From Psoroptes ovis (taxonomy: Eukaryota > Arthropoda > Arachnida > Sarcoptiformes > Psoroptidae), in assembly GCA_002943765.1 (NCBI GenBank), contig PQWQ01000014.1, forward strand, positions 806,001 through 870,000: 64,000 nt of DNA, given 5' to 3'. The position numbers were made by a program, and so were the translations under genes. The notes under the pieces are model-generated. The model was not told the origin of the DNA. It did not search any database and saw only the letters and a program-made list of their open reading frames with translations. Of the stretch, positions 27,230-39,341 are shown one piece after another (within the stretch, counting starts at the first letter, position 1; each line of letters starts with the position of its first letter).

Positions 27230-30200
27230 ATGATTATAAACGGTACGACAATGCCGGTACAAAATGGTAATGGTTTACCGACAGCAAAATTTCAAATCAA
27301 ACAACAACAACAACCACAACATTTACCGCAAGCATTATCAATGAATAATAATAATAATCAAAAAAGTAATGGTTCAATAATAAATATTATTAATCCAAAT
27401 GATAATGATCATAATGATTATACACAAAATATACAAATAGATAATCATAATAATGATAATAATGATATCAGTGATAATGATAATCATTATCATCAATTAC
27501 ATATACCATCTGGTCATAATTCATCAATATCGATATCATCACAACAAGAATTATGTGTTAATGATAATTTAGATGATGATGTTATCATTGTTGATGAAGA
27601 TTTACAAAAGAAATCATCGAAAAACAGTACAAATAATGGTATCATATTACCTATTATGAATGATGTAAAATCAACACCATCATGTACGATATCGATAAAT
27701 AGTAGTAATAATAATAATAATAACAATAATCAATCATCAAAACAACAAAAATCGAAAAAAAGTAGTAGAAAATTATCAACAGAATCAGCATCTAATCCGA
27801 ATCGTTTTCATCAATTTTTTAATCCATCATCATCGTCTTCAACAAGTCCAACATCATCAGAATCAACAACATTGGCCGAAACAACAATATCATCAAATTT
27901 ATCATTAAATGATAAACACCCGATGAAAAAATCATGGAAACTGATTCTTTGTTCATGGATTTTATCATTTTTAGCCCTTTTAATGCTGATTGGTATCTCA
28001 TTCGCTTGTGGATTATTGGCTGCACAATGTAAGTTTATTCATTTTTTTTTATAAATTGGAATTAGAATTTCATGATTTTTCCCTGTTAATTTTCATGCTA
28101 AAAGATTTCTACAATAATTACTGTGATTTATCTTCAACATTATCATCAGATACAAATCATTTAGTATCGGAAAATGATAATGTTCAACGTACAGGACGTT
28201 TTAATCATTTTTTGTTGAACAATAAAAATAAAACCAATGTTACTTTGAATTTATTAAGAAATACTACAGCAACAGATACTATGATAGATCGGCCAATACC
28301 GACTGTGATTTATAGTAATGATGATGATAATTTTAATCATACAAATCATCAAAATAATGAAATGGATATAAAATTAGTGCCAACAACACCGACTGCAACA
28401 ACACTTACAACAACAGAGTCTTATAATTATGGCGATGATGAGGATGATGATAAATCGAATGAGACAACCACGTCTTTGCCAGAATCAATTTTTGATCAGC
28501 AAAAATTACAACAAATAACAACAAGTCCACAGCCCTCAACATCGGAATCGCCATTTACTACGGTTCCACCATCTACGTCATCATCATCATCATCAACACC
28601 TTCGTCACTCGAAAATGAGGAAAAAATTACAACTTTGTCACCAATATCATTGACGACAGCAACAACAACAGATCTAACACCAACAACTGAATCGTCAACA
28701 TCATCATCATTTTCAATGACAACGACAACTACTGAGTCACCATTAACAACAGCCGAATCTTCACCAACAACTACAACAACAACAACAACAACAGCTCAAT
28801 CATCACCAACAACTGATTTTTTCTCATCATTGATCGATGAATTCAATCAAGAAATGAACAATACAATCAAACAAACAAGTCATGAAGCTAATGACGTATT
28901 TAATCCCATAATTAATTTTTCAACAAATCCAATGACAACAACAATTAGTGATATTTTACCGTTGGAGTTATTGGAATCAAATAAAACGGAAATTTCATTG
29001 AATCCTTCTGATATCAATGATGATGACAATATGGATGTAATGATAACAACAACAACAACAACAATAGCTCCATCACTATCATCATCATCGTCATCATTAG
29101 TCATGAATGAAACAACGCTTAATGATAATGATAATTTCAATGACAATAATGAATCGATTTATGATCTTGAAACAACAACAACAATTGAACCATCAATCAC
29201 CACAACTATTGAACCGGAAATTACAACATCAACAGCACCACAAACAGCATTTAACAAATCATTAATTGATCCGTATTCATATTTAGCACCTGAATGGTTA
29301 TTGCCTGCTATGGATAATTATACTGAATCAGAAACAGTAACAACAACAACAACAACATCATCTCCATCAACAATAACAAAACGAACAATAATTGATAATT
29401 ATGAAAATTCTTCAACAATAGAAAATATCGATTTTTCATCCGACAACAATAATAGTACTCAAATAATATCAATTACAACTAACAATAATACTAATGGTGA
29501 AAATGAAAAAATTACCACAACAATAACAACAACAATACCACCGGAAAGTAGTCGTACAGCACGTATTGTTATCGATTCGAATAATGAAACAAAATTAAAT
29601 AATGATAATAATAATTCAACGTTATTAAATGAAACAAATTTACAAAATATTGAATCATCAACACAGCTATGCCTAGATACACAATTTAAATGTCCAAATA
29701 GTAACATGTCAGAATGTTTTGATAAATCACGTATTTGTGATGGAATTGTTGATTGTTTAGATGACCACTTTGATGAATTGGATTGTCAAGCAAAAAATTG
29801 TGGCCAAAATTTTATGTGTGGACATACACAACCACCAATGGCGGCAACCGATACAAATGAAACATTACCATTGAATAATAATTCATTACAATTCGATACA
29901 ATATCAATGAAAACAAAATTAAATGCACAATGTATACCACGTTCACATTATTGTGATGGTATTTGGGATTGTCATGATGGTTCAGATGAAATCGATTGTC
30001 ATATTGATAAATGTGAATCAGGAAAAGTATTATGTCGTGATAATAGTGCTTGTATTACAGGTAAACAAGCATGTGATGGTGTTTATAATTGTCGTGATCG
30101 TTCCGATGAAGCTGGTTGTGGTAAGATTAGATTAAAATAATAATAAAAAATATTTGAATGTTGTTGAAAAAAATCAAATTTTTATCCCATTATTTTTTTC

Positions 30201-32790
30201 ATATATTTCAAATTTTCACCCAGGCACAAAATCCAGCTGTGAATCGAATGGAAAATTTTATTGTGATGATAGTGCACTTTGTATTAGTAAATCACTGGTC
30301 TGTGATGGAATTGCCGATTGTATAAATGGTGCCGATGAAAAAGATTGTTGTATGTGTTTTTAAATTGTTATTGTGTGAAGAGAAAATAATAATTTTAATT
30401 AAATTTTATTACATATTTTTTTTCACATTAATACTCGCAGACAAACCGGAAAAATGTCGTGCAGAAGATTCAAAATTTTTCTGCTTACATTCAAATGAAT
30501 GTATTGATCGCAGTAAACGTTGTGATAATCATATTGATTGTCTTGATTATTCAGATGAAGATCGTTGTTGTAAGTTTCACTTATTGTCATTTTTTAATAT
30601 TATTATCATGCAATTGATTTTATCATTTTTATTATTACATGTAGTCGAATCTGATCTTAATGATTATGTTTATGCATTTAATGGTCAACAAAATCATTGG
30701 TCATTATTATGTGTACCTAATGTATTTGATCATGATGATGCTGATAAATTATGTATGAAAATGGGAATGTCGTTTGCAATCAATTATACAATCGTTAAAA
30801 TTAGTCATTTATTGAATGATTCTACATGGGCAATTTTATCACCGAATTCGATGAAAATTGATTCATTCAGTGATACTTGTTCAACAAATTTGGCCATAAA
30901 ATTAGAATGTGAACAATTATATTGTGATTCACGTATCAATATGAAACAAACAAATATTCAAATTGAAACGCCGGAAGAAATTCCTACTTCAATTTCAATT
31001 CATAATTCTACAATGAAGAGGATAAATGACCATAGTGCACAATCTTGTACAGCATATGCATTATCTCCTAGATGGCTGCTGACAAGTGGTCAATGTTTAA
31101 CGTATGTTTAACTTTTATGGTTACTTATTGAATTCATTTTTAAATTTCTACTTTCTATAGCAATTTGAAATTCAATGAAAAAAATTTAATCGTGAATGTT
31201 GGTGATAAACAATTGACAGTTGAACATATTCGTAAACATCCAAAATATTCAATTTTCAGAACAATAAGATTCTCTGATCATGATGTTGCATTGATTGAAA
31301 CGGATGAACCGATACCAGAACAATTCATTAATCATTCATCAATATGCTTGCCATCCACCAAATTAGATCCAGATATAACATGTTTCATTGGCAATTATCG
31401 AAATAGTGATACAGCATTCAAAGTATTAGAAACAACTTATTGTAATTCAACCGAACATTTTGCCGGTTCATTAACTGATCGTCATATTTGTGCTGTCGAA
31501 GATATTGGAAATATGGCAATAATGCAATCGAAACCAGGACAATGTTTGCCACCTTATTTGCCATTGATTTGTTTAAGTAGTCATTCACATTGGTATATTG
31601 CTGGTTTTTCATCATATCAACATGGTTGTGATCAAATCACTGGTCTTAGTAAATTTCGTGGTTATTCACCACATCCTACACTATTTTCAAATCTATTTTC
31701 AATGAAATCATTCATTGAACAAACATTAGGACAAGGAACATGTCGTCATAAACGTTTAAAATTAAATGATTCTAATCACGATAATGAACATCAACATGGA
31801 GATGTAATAGAAGAAAAACATTCAGCATTTATCGTAGCTGGTAGTGTTGAAGATCAACAATGGTTATTAGAACAGCAGGAATTGGAAAAACAAAAAAATC
31901 AACAACAGCAACAAGATTCGAGACAACAAAAAAGTATGAATATGAATAAAACCATAGAAAATGATCCCAATGATAATAACAATAAAAATAATGAGACAAG
32001 TCATGAAATTTTGCCAGTAACATCAATTCAAAATATAACTGAGCCATTAAGTGATACTGAAATTAATGAAAATTCATTGAATACAACTACAACAACGACA
32101 ATCGCTCCAGAGGCTATTGTGGACTCAGATCAAACAGAATCAACAACAGTAAATGATAGCGATGCTGATGGAATGACTACAACGACACCGATTTCATTGA
32201 TCAATGATGATGAAAATCATACATTAATCAATGATGGAGGATTAAATAATGTCGATTTATCATTGATGAATAATTCATCAATCGAAAATCATATCAATGA
32301 TGATGATCATAATCAAAATACTAATCATAATGATGATAATAAAGATGTTTTGCTAGATGAATCATTAAATTTATCAAATATCGATAATTATATTGATAAT
32401 ATTACAAAATTGGATGATATTTTTAGAAAATCTAATGATCACAGTGATAATAATAATGATAATAACGATACTGTGGTAAATTTATTGGAGAATCATAATG
32501 ATAATAAAGATGAAGATATTGTAATGACAACAACCGTTGCGCCAACACCCACGACTATAGCCCCAACAACAACATCTGAAATGGTCAATATTTCTGATAA
32601 TGATAATTTTGCCGATGATAATGGTGATGATATTGATGATAAAAATGATGATGATAATGTTGATGTTGGTGATCACCATGAAACAACAACAACAATAATC
32701 AATGATTATCGTGATATTAATGCTGAAAATTCTACCCGATTACCATCAAATAATACCATTGTTGAATTACTTGAATATGATCAAATGTAA
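27230..32790 (+). CDS. Corin-like type II transmembrane protein with inactive trypsin-like domain
   Basis: Six exons: 27230-28028, 28105-30120, 30224-30349, 30441-30569, 30645-31101 and 31161-32790, giving 1718 residues with all phases matching. In order: a cytoplasmic Asn/Asp/Ser-rich head (1-234); one membrane segment (about 238-264); a ~520-residue Thr/Ser-rich mucin-like stalk; five LDL-receptor class A repeats from about 789 to 1023, most ending in the Ca-binding CDGxxDCxDxSDExxC pattern; a degenerate SRCR-like stretch; and a trypsin-like domain (about 1155-1375). The catalytic His is Gln1173 (WLLTSGQC), Asp1217 is kept (DHDVALIE), and the GDSGGP serine loop is replaced by LPPYLPL, so it should not cleave peptides. 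No activation-cleavage site is obvious. A ~340-residue acidic Thr/Asn/Asp tail follows. The order TM-LDLRa-SRCR-trypsin is that of corin-type proteases; I infer a surface scaffold or binding role. An AATAAA lies at 32941. Exact orthology is not established. Confidence 0.88.
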
Positions 32791-33508
32791 AATGATGGAA
32801 TTTTCACATTTTCTCAAACATTTTTTTTTTCTTTCATGGAATGAAATTTTGTTGCCAAATTATTATTATTATTATTTTCAATTTTTTTAAAAACTTTTTT
32901 ACTTCTCTTGAACGTCCCGGTTTTAAAGTGCATTTTTTCAAATAAAAAACAAATGAATTTTTGCCATATATTTTTGAATTGATTCAAATCATTTTGCTCA
33001 TAATTTTATCCAATTTTACCAATATTTATCAATAAATGAATGTAAATTGTGATTGATTTGAATACCCTTTCTTTTCAAAATAAAATTATTAATTCTAAAT
33101 CAATACAACAAAAAATCAAAGAAAATATCAAATGAACTTGTTCATAATCAGCGAATTTCCGGCGTGAAATATGGGTTAATCAAAACAAAAAAAAAAATAT
33201 GAATAACTTTGTCTAAGAAAATATTTTGTATCAATTTCAAATTTGATTGACAAAATGATTTTCGATGTCATATTTATTTATAATTATTATTTAATTCATT
33301 TTTATTATATAACAAATCGTACGATCAATGAGAATCAAATTTTTTTTCTTCTAAGAAAAACAACAAACAATTTTTGTCCCAATTTTTTTTCAATCTCCTT
33401 ATTTAATTGATATTTTTGTTTTCAAGTAATCACTTAGGCTTTATTATTTTACTTTTACATTTGGCTTGTTTTTCAAAAAAAAAAAAAAAAAAAAATTATC
33501 AATCATTC
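32791..33508. other. Intergenic region
   Basis: It holds the 3' UTR of the corin-like gene and the upstream region of the oxygenase-like gene. The only feature I see is an A20-type homopolymer at about 33475-33495. I see no other gene or MITE. Confidence 0.6.
32941..32946 (+). promoter_or_regulatory. Probable poly(A) signal of the corin-like gene
   Basis: AATAAA about 150 bp past the stop at 32788-32790. Confidence 0.5.
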
Positions 33509-34719
33509 ATGACTTGTATAAATATGCCGAATGTATCAATTTTTCCAAGGCATAAACCACTCAACAAAAAAAACATGCATCGATTACATAATAAAATTTT
33601 CAGAAGATATATCTTCAAGAAAAATCTTGATGATCGTATCCGCCATCGTTGGAAATATATCAGTGAAAATGGTGGAAAATTTAATGGCATACGACCCGAT
33701 TTGGATGCAACAAAACCTCCACATTGGTATGATCAGCGGGCATTCAAACATGCACAAATATTGTACGGAAAATATCGTGTAATGTAAGTTTGGTTTTAAT
33801 TTGGTTTGTTGTCTCGAATTATTCACAATTGAAAATAAATAATAATGACAGAATAGATTTCACATCAATGCTAGGATTGCTGCTTGGTTTAATGGTTGAT
33901 GATGACATCTTGAAAATATTACTATCAACAGGTAATTCGAAAACTGTTGATAAATTATTCAAACGATATTTGTCGACTGGTCGACATTTAGAATGTTGGT
34001 ATCGTTATGATCCATTCGATGAGAATAGTGAAGCATTTAAATCATTGAAAATGGTACGAACTATGCATCGAAATGTAGCGAATAAATTGAATGAAAATCG
34101 AAAACCTTTCACTGATCTTTGCATGAATCAACGTGAAATGTTTATGACACAATTCGCATTTTTTGGTTTGTCAACTATTATTCCCGAAAAGCTTGGTTAT
34201 CATCATCATTTTAATCGCGATGATTATCATGCAATATTCCATTTTTGGCGTACAATCGGTTATTGTCTCGGCATATCTGATGAATTTAACCTTTACGATA
34301 GTGATGATTATGATGAAACTATTGCAATGTGTCATTTTATATACTTCGAACATTGTTTGCCCAGAATTCAACGCTGTGCTGAACGCTACCCTATCAGTCG
34401 AGCTATTCAAGATTCATTTTCAAAGCTAGAATTTTCATTCAATTACACTTCTATTATGCACTATGTTGCACCAAGTCTCAGTCTTAACACTAAACTCTAT
34501 GAATTACGGACATTCAAGGATTATTTTGATTATTTTGCATTGAAAATTTCAATAGAAATATTATTTAAACATGAAATTTTCATTAAATTATGCAATCGAA
34601 TAGTCGAAATTGTGGCCCGAAATGCGAGGAAAAATTACCAAACAATTATGAAAAAACTAAGAAAACAATATCCAAATATTTATTTTACATTAGATACATT
34701 TCCATTTTTATCAAAATAA
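33509..34719 (+). CDS. MpaB / DUF2236-type oxygenase-like protein
   Basis: Two exons, 33509-33783 and 33852-34719, giving 380 residues across a 68-bp intron. The family includes fungal ER-bound MpaB and bacterial rubber oxygenases, which are helical b-type haem enzymes; many arthropod members are uncharacterised. The match rests on the order of family-like blocks: PPHWYDQRAFKHAQILY, then a hydrophobic LGLLLGLMVDD helix, STGRHLECWY, SLKMVRTMHRNVANKLN (the RxMH region), MTQFAFFGLSTIIPEKLG and FWRTIGYCLGISDEFNL. The His in TMHRNV and His near the C-terminal SIMHYV are candidate haem or metal ligands, by analogy only. The start is the first in-frame ATG after upstream poly-A; a second ATG at 33524 is also possible. 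No signal peptide is evident. Its 3' end faces the next gene with only 45 bp between stops. Confidence 0.75.
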
Positions 34720-34740
34720 GATATCAATGTTATAAAATTA

Positions 34741-34746
34741 AATAAA
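34741..34746 (+). promoter_or_regulatory. Poly(A) signal of the oxygenase-like gene
   Basis: AATAAA 22 bp past the stop at 34719. Cleavage 10-30 nt downstream would fall at or inside the end of the convergent gene. Confidence 0.6.
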
Positions 34747-34758
34747 TTTAAAATGTTT

Positions 34759-34764
34759 TTTATT
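34759..34764 (-). promoter_or_regulatory. Poly(A) signal of the convergent minus-strand gene
   Basis: On the minus strand this reads AATAAA directly after the stop codon (34765-34767). A second minus-strand AATAAA lies at 34679-34684, inside the coding end of the opposing gene. Either choice predicts overlapping transcripts. Confidence 0.45.
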
Positions 34765-35793
34765 TTATTTGTTGTCTTTCTTGATATGTTGAATTGGTTT
34801 ACAAACAAACACATCATCCAATGATAATATTTCAAATTGATGTTTGTCTATCGATAAATCTTGTATTGTTTTATCAACTCTAAGAACCATTGGACGTGAT
34901 GTAAATATTAAATATAAAAATTTTTGATAATAAAAACCAAAATCAAATGGTGGATATAATATTGTATGTTGAACATTGCAATCTGTTTTGACATTTGCCG
35001 ATGTTATATGATCGTCATGATAACATAATTGTCCCAAAAATTTTTTCATATGTTGATCATATATTCTTATTAATATTCTTCCGTTTAAATGATATTCATA
35101 TACAAATGATAATATTTCATTATTATTCATATCGGTTATATATCGTAATTCAAATGAATTTTTCACAATTAAGGTTTCGATTGCTCCATTTTCAATGTAA
35201 TCATCGATGGTTGATTGATCATCATCATAATTATTTTCGATAAATTCATGGAAATTAATTTCATATTCAAATTCTTTTCGTATTTGATGCAATACTTTGC
35301 CTGCCAGTGATTCTATTCCTGTGAATATGCTCAGAAATTTATGAAAAACATATCGCATATTCATAGCTATTCTCATTGTTATTCGATAATCATTCGGATC
35401 TTTATCGTTTTTGGCAAACACACGTAAACCTATTGAACTTGCTGTCCTCAATAATGACCCTTGATATGTAAATAATATTTGTGTTAGATTTGTTTCATAT
35501 TTCATTTGTTCAAAAGTATGATTCAATGTATAGATATGGCCCCATAATAATTCGATTGGTTCAGTGATTAAACTTGTTGATTGATTTATTACACGTGGAT
35601 AAACAATCAATTGAATGTTTGTGGTGAACAGCCATAAATCATTTTCAATGATGACCATTGAAATTGTACGATTTAAAAATGATTGATATTCATTACAATT
35701 GACATATTGTCCGTGGTAATCTTTCAAACGATCAAAGGCTTTGGTATTGATGATTTTCATGAAAAACAGGAGCGAAATTAGTTTGAGATCCAT
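34765..35793 (-). CDS. Predicted secreted protein, function unknown
   Basis: An intronless frame of 342 residues. I start it at the ATG at 35793 because this places a signal-peptide-like segment at the very N-terminus (MDLKLISLLFFMKI, then KAFDRL); the frame stays open upstream only through a non-ATG codon. The protein has several N-glycosylation sequons (NRT, NQS, NHT, NLT), few cysteines, and alternating hydrophobic strands (ENDLWLFTTNIQLIVY, LRYITDMNNNEILSFVYEY, FYYQKFLYLIFTSRPMVLRV) that suggest a beta-rich, propeller-like fold. That fold is my impression only; I do not recognise the family. It lies 358 bp from the same-strand LRR gene and converges on the oxygenase-like gene. Confidence 0.7.
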   Translation of the reverse strand: MDLKLISLLFFMKIINTKAFDRLKDYHGQYVNCNEYQSFLNRTISMVIIENDLWLFTTNIQLIVYPRVINQSTSLITEPIELLWGHIYTLNHTFEQMKYETNLTQILFTYQGSLLRTASSIGLRVFAKNDKDPNDYRITMRIAMNMRYVFHKFLSIFTGIESLAGKVLHQIRKEFEYEINFHEFIENNYDDDQSTIDDYIENGAIETLIVKNSFELRYITDMNNNEILSFVYEYHLNGRILIRIYDQHMKKFLGQLCYHDDHITSANVKTDCNVQHTILYPPFDFGFYYQKFLYLIFTSRPMVLRVDKTIQDLSIDKHQFEILSLDDVFVCKPIQHIKKDNK

Positions 35794-36151
35794 GTTCGAT
35801 GAATATATCGGAAACAAATTCCATTTTAATAAGAAACAAATTGAAAATTAAATTAAGAATTTTGATTTTTACTCAAATTTTGAATTTGAAAAAAAATTGT
35901 TATAAGAAATATCAAAATATTATTAATTAAAAATTCGGAAATATTATTTAGAAATTGAAATCATTAATATGACAGTATTTTTCATGATGACACATTTGGC
36001 ACGTAATATTGAATTCACAATGAGAAAAATTTTAAATTTTGATTTTTTAAAAAATATTTATTTTTCAATCAGAGTCTATAGATGGCTTCAGTGAGTCTAT
36101 GATTTTTTTTTTTGAAATTTTAAATGAGATCTGTTTCGGAACAATTTCTAT
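35794..36151. other. Intergenic region between two minus-strand genes
   Basis: This 358-bp stretch must hold the 3' UTR of the LRR gene and the promoter of the secreted-protein gene. A minus-strand AATAAA lies at 36057-36062. Nothing else is evident. Confidence 0.6.
36057..36062 (-). promoter_or_regulatory. Poly(A) signal of the LRR gene
   Basis: Minus-strand AATAAA about 90 bp past the stop at 36152-36154. Confidence 0.55.
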
Positions 36152-39100
36152 TTAATAAGTAACATCTTTTGGTGATTCTGCGGTCGATAGTTCGCTATTC
36201 AATGTTGTTACGGTTGTAACTGGAACATCGTCAGGCAATTTTTTCTCATAATCAGCCGGTTGATCATTATCAATCGATTCTTTTTTCAATTCTGGTGCTT
36301 TTTCGACGACTTTTGGTTCTTCGCTCGGTGTTTCATCGTTTCGATGTTCGATCGTATCAATTTTTTCATCATCTCTTTTGCTTTTATCATCATCAACTGC
36401 TACAACAGGAATTGAATCATGAGATACATATGATACTGACATTGCTTCAGAATCTGATGATGTCGATGATGATGATGATGATGATGCAGCTTCATTACTA
36501 TTAGTAATCGATGATTTTTCACCATTAGATTTATCGGGTATGAAATATTTCAATATATTAGATTTTGGACATGAACGGAAATCATAATCAGAATAGAAAT
36601 ATAATGAACGTGAATCATCACATTGTAAACCGATATTTGGTTCACCAGCTTGAACACGCATCCACCAATCTTTTGGTGCATCAAACAGCCACTTAATCGA
36701 ACAATCGCATACAATTGGACAATTTTCTATAAGAATTTTATTATCAGGATTAGAGGCCAAGAATGGTGCATAAATCTCCTCTTCCAATGTCAATAATTTA
36801 CAAGATTGTTTGCCAATATTTTCTGGATGTTCCAAATAAACATTGATCGGACGATAAGCATAACTTAATGCATTCGATTCGATTGATGATGGTAACAAAC
36901 CATCAACATCGACACGTAAATTCAATAATGTTTCGGTCGGTAAATCGGATTTGAATGATTCATCCGTTAATCGATATTTACCAACGAATTTAATGGCTAA
37001 TTCTTCCAGATTTTGGAATGATGAAAAACGCATTTCTGGTAATTGTGGTGTATTTCTTATGACAATTTTCGTAAGATTTTGTTTGGTCATTGCGAATGCC
37101 TTTTTCAAAAAAATAGAATTAATCATGATTAACCAATAAGATTGGTATTTGAAAATTTTATAAACCTTACCCGTTCGTCAATGTATTTGAGATTAGGACA
37201 ATCATCCAGCTCGAATGATTCGAAAGTAATATCACCGAAACTTTTGTTTGGTATTTTTTCAATTTGTTGATTAGACAATATGAAACGTTTGAAATGTTTT
37301 TCTCCTGGCTGTAAATTGCGATTCAGCGAATAGAATACATCTTCAATATTGAAATATTGATTCGATCCACAATGTAACAAGTCTTGACCGAATACAAGAC
37401 ACGGTGGTAAGCATTCCCAACTGCCATTACTAACACACATTATATCGCGTAGTCCGTTACGAATACGACCAATTTCATTGAATATCCAGCGTGATTGACA
37501 ATCACATTGTAAACGATTACCATTATTCGGATGTTCTGATGAGCTTAATGTAATGATATTTTTCTCATTTTCTTGCAACAATGGACGGAAAACACGTTCT
37601 TCCAAATGTTTGAGACCAGGATTACCGAATTCACCTTGTCCTAAAATTAATTTAACTGGTCGCTGCAGTTCAACAAATGCACCAGAATCAATATTATTAT
37701 CAGTCAAATTATTGCCAGCTAAATTAATTGTCAATGTTTCGGTCGATTCCCAACGGAACGAGAATGCATTCTTATAAATTTTTTCAATTGCATTCACAGA
37801 CAAATCGATTGAACGCAAATTAGAAAGATAATAGAATGCATAGCTACCAATTTGTCTGATTGAATTTTCTCGTACATTCGGGTAATTGATGACAATCTTA
37901 ACCAATTTACGCTGAAATCTTCCTTTCAATGGTCGGAAAGCATGATGAGGAATAGCGTTCAATCCAGAACTTTGCAAATAAAGTGCACGTAAATTTGTTA
38001 AACTTGTAATAGCATTGAATGTATCACGTAATTTCCAGCGTTCATTACCCAATCGTGTGCGACGTATGGTCAATTCTTCGATAAATGGTTCAGTAATTTG
38101 AAATGCTTGTGGATGTATTGCAGTCAATTCGGGACAATTATCAAATTTAACATTATAAAAAATAATATCACCAAACAGATTGCGTGGTATTTCGGATATT
38201 GCTGAATTTTGTATGACAAATTCATCGAAACGTTTTTGCCAACCAAGTTTGGCTAGATTTTCACTCAAACGTTCGAAATAAATTTGCAAACGTCTGGTTT
38301 GTGAATAAGCAAATTGTTCACGTGTACGATTTGCATTCAAAACATATTGCATACGTAAATCTTCTTCAGTTTCTTCACCACAAACGAATCGAGTGAATTT
38401 TGCTTGCATCCATTGCCAATTATCCTTGCGATATTCACAACGGCATGGACGTGTTACCTCTTCGGGTGGACATTTTCCAACATTTGACACTGTCAAATGT
38501 AATAAATTTGAAAGACCCAACAATGAATCTTCTAAAGATTTGTGTTTAAGTTTTGTGTTGAAAGCTCGAACTTCTTTCACATATGGACCAGTGATATCAA
38601 AAGCATTTGGATCGATAAACTCTAGTGAAGAGGCGCCATCGAAATCTAAAGATAAAGATAAAGTCATTAATAAAATCATGAGAAATTTCAGGACACAAAT
38701 CAATCGAAATTTGATTACTTACAAATATATTCAAAAGTAATATCATGCAATACATTTCCTAAATATGAAATATTTGTATTATTCAAATAAAACATATGGA
38801 AATGTTTATCCGGTTTTGGCAAATAAATTGATAAACGTTGAAATATTGAATTCAAATCAATATTGTATTCACCCATACAACGAATAATACGAGCACGTTC
38901 TTCATGTACATAACAATCACAAGGAGCGAATAAATGCGATGGTGGACATGAATTTGGACCACCAGATGAACCGCTGAGAGTAATATTTGCTAATGAAACG
39001 ATAGCAGCTGCTGATGCAGCGGCTGATGCTGCTGCAGCTGCTGCCGCATTACGCGGTTGTTTTTCCGCATATTGAGATGCATAATAAGGTATTGGATCGG

Positions 39101-39155
39101 CAATCGATAAACCGATTTGAAACAATAATGTTAAACAAATTACTTTGTGAAACAT
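36152..39155 (-). CDS. Secreted leucine-rich-repeat protein with repeated cysteine modules
   Basis: Three exons on the minus strand: 39155-38723, 38645-37171 and 37099-36152, giving 951 residues with continuous phase. In order: a signal peptide (about 1-19, VICLTLLFQIGLSIA), a poly-Ala/Ser tract (about 36-51), then related modules. Each starts with a CPP...PCxC knot (SCPPSHLFAPCDC near 70, KCPPEEVTRPCRC near 200) followed by LRR strands such as LTNLRALYLQSSGLNAIP and LSNLRSIDLSVNAIEKI. Two LRR C-terminal caps are visible (LQCDCQSRWIFNEIG near 545, CDCSIKWLFDAPKDWW near 765). The motif 'DITFxxxxxDxxxxLxxIDxxAF' recurs three times, indicating internal duplication. The last ~135 residues are an acidic Ser/Glu/Asp tail, with no membrane anchor. 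It resembles arthropod extracellular LRR proteins; ligand and role are unknown. A TATA box lies upstream. Confidence 0.87.
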
Positions 39156-39334
39156 CTTCAGTGTGAAATGGATGAATGTGAAAAAATGGAAAAAAAGCTA
39201 AAAAAGCAAAAACAATTATTGTATGCACTTAAAAGTACATACACCAGCACAAACACAATCCAAAACCGAAATACTAAAAATACATAGACACAAATTGAAA
39301 AAAATCTGAGCGAAAAAATCCAATTCTGAGATGT

Positions 39335-39341
39335 TTTTATA
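39335..39341 (-). promoter_or_regulatory. TATA box of the LRR gene
   Basis: On the minus strand this reads GGGTATAAAAACATC, a textbook TATAAAA. An initiator-like TCAGATT sits about 35 bp downstream (near 39306), which would give a 5' UTR of about 150 nt before the ATG at 39155. Confidence 0.5.

Noticed and set aside
27514..27726. Minus-strand frame in the corin-like head
   Set aside because: Antisense shadow of AAT/GAT-rich codons in a supported exon.
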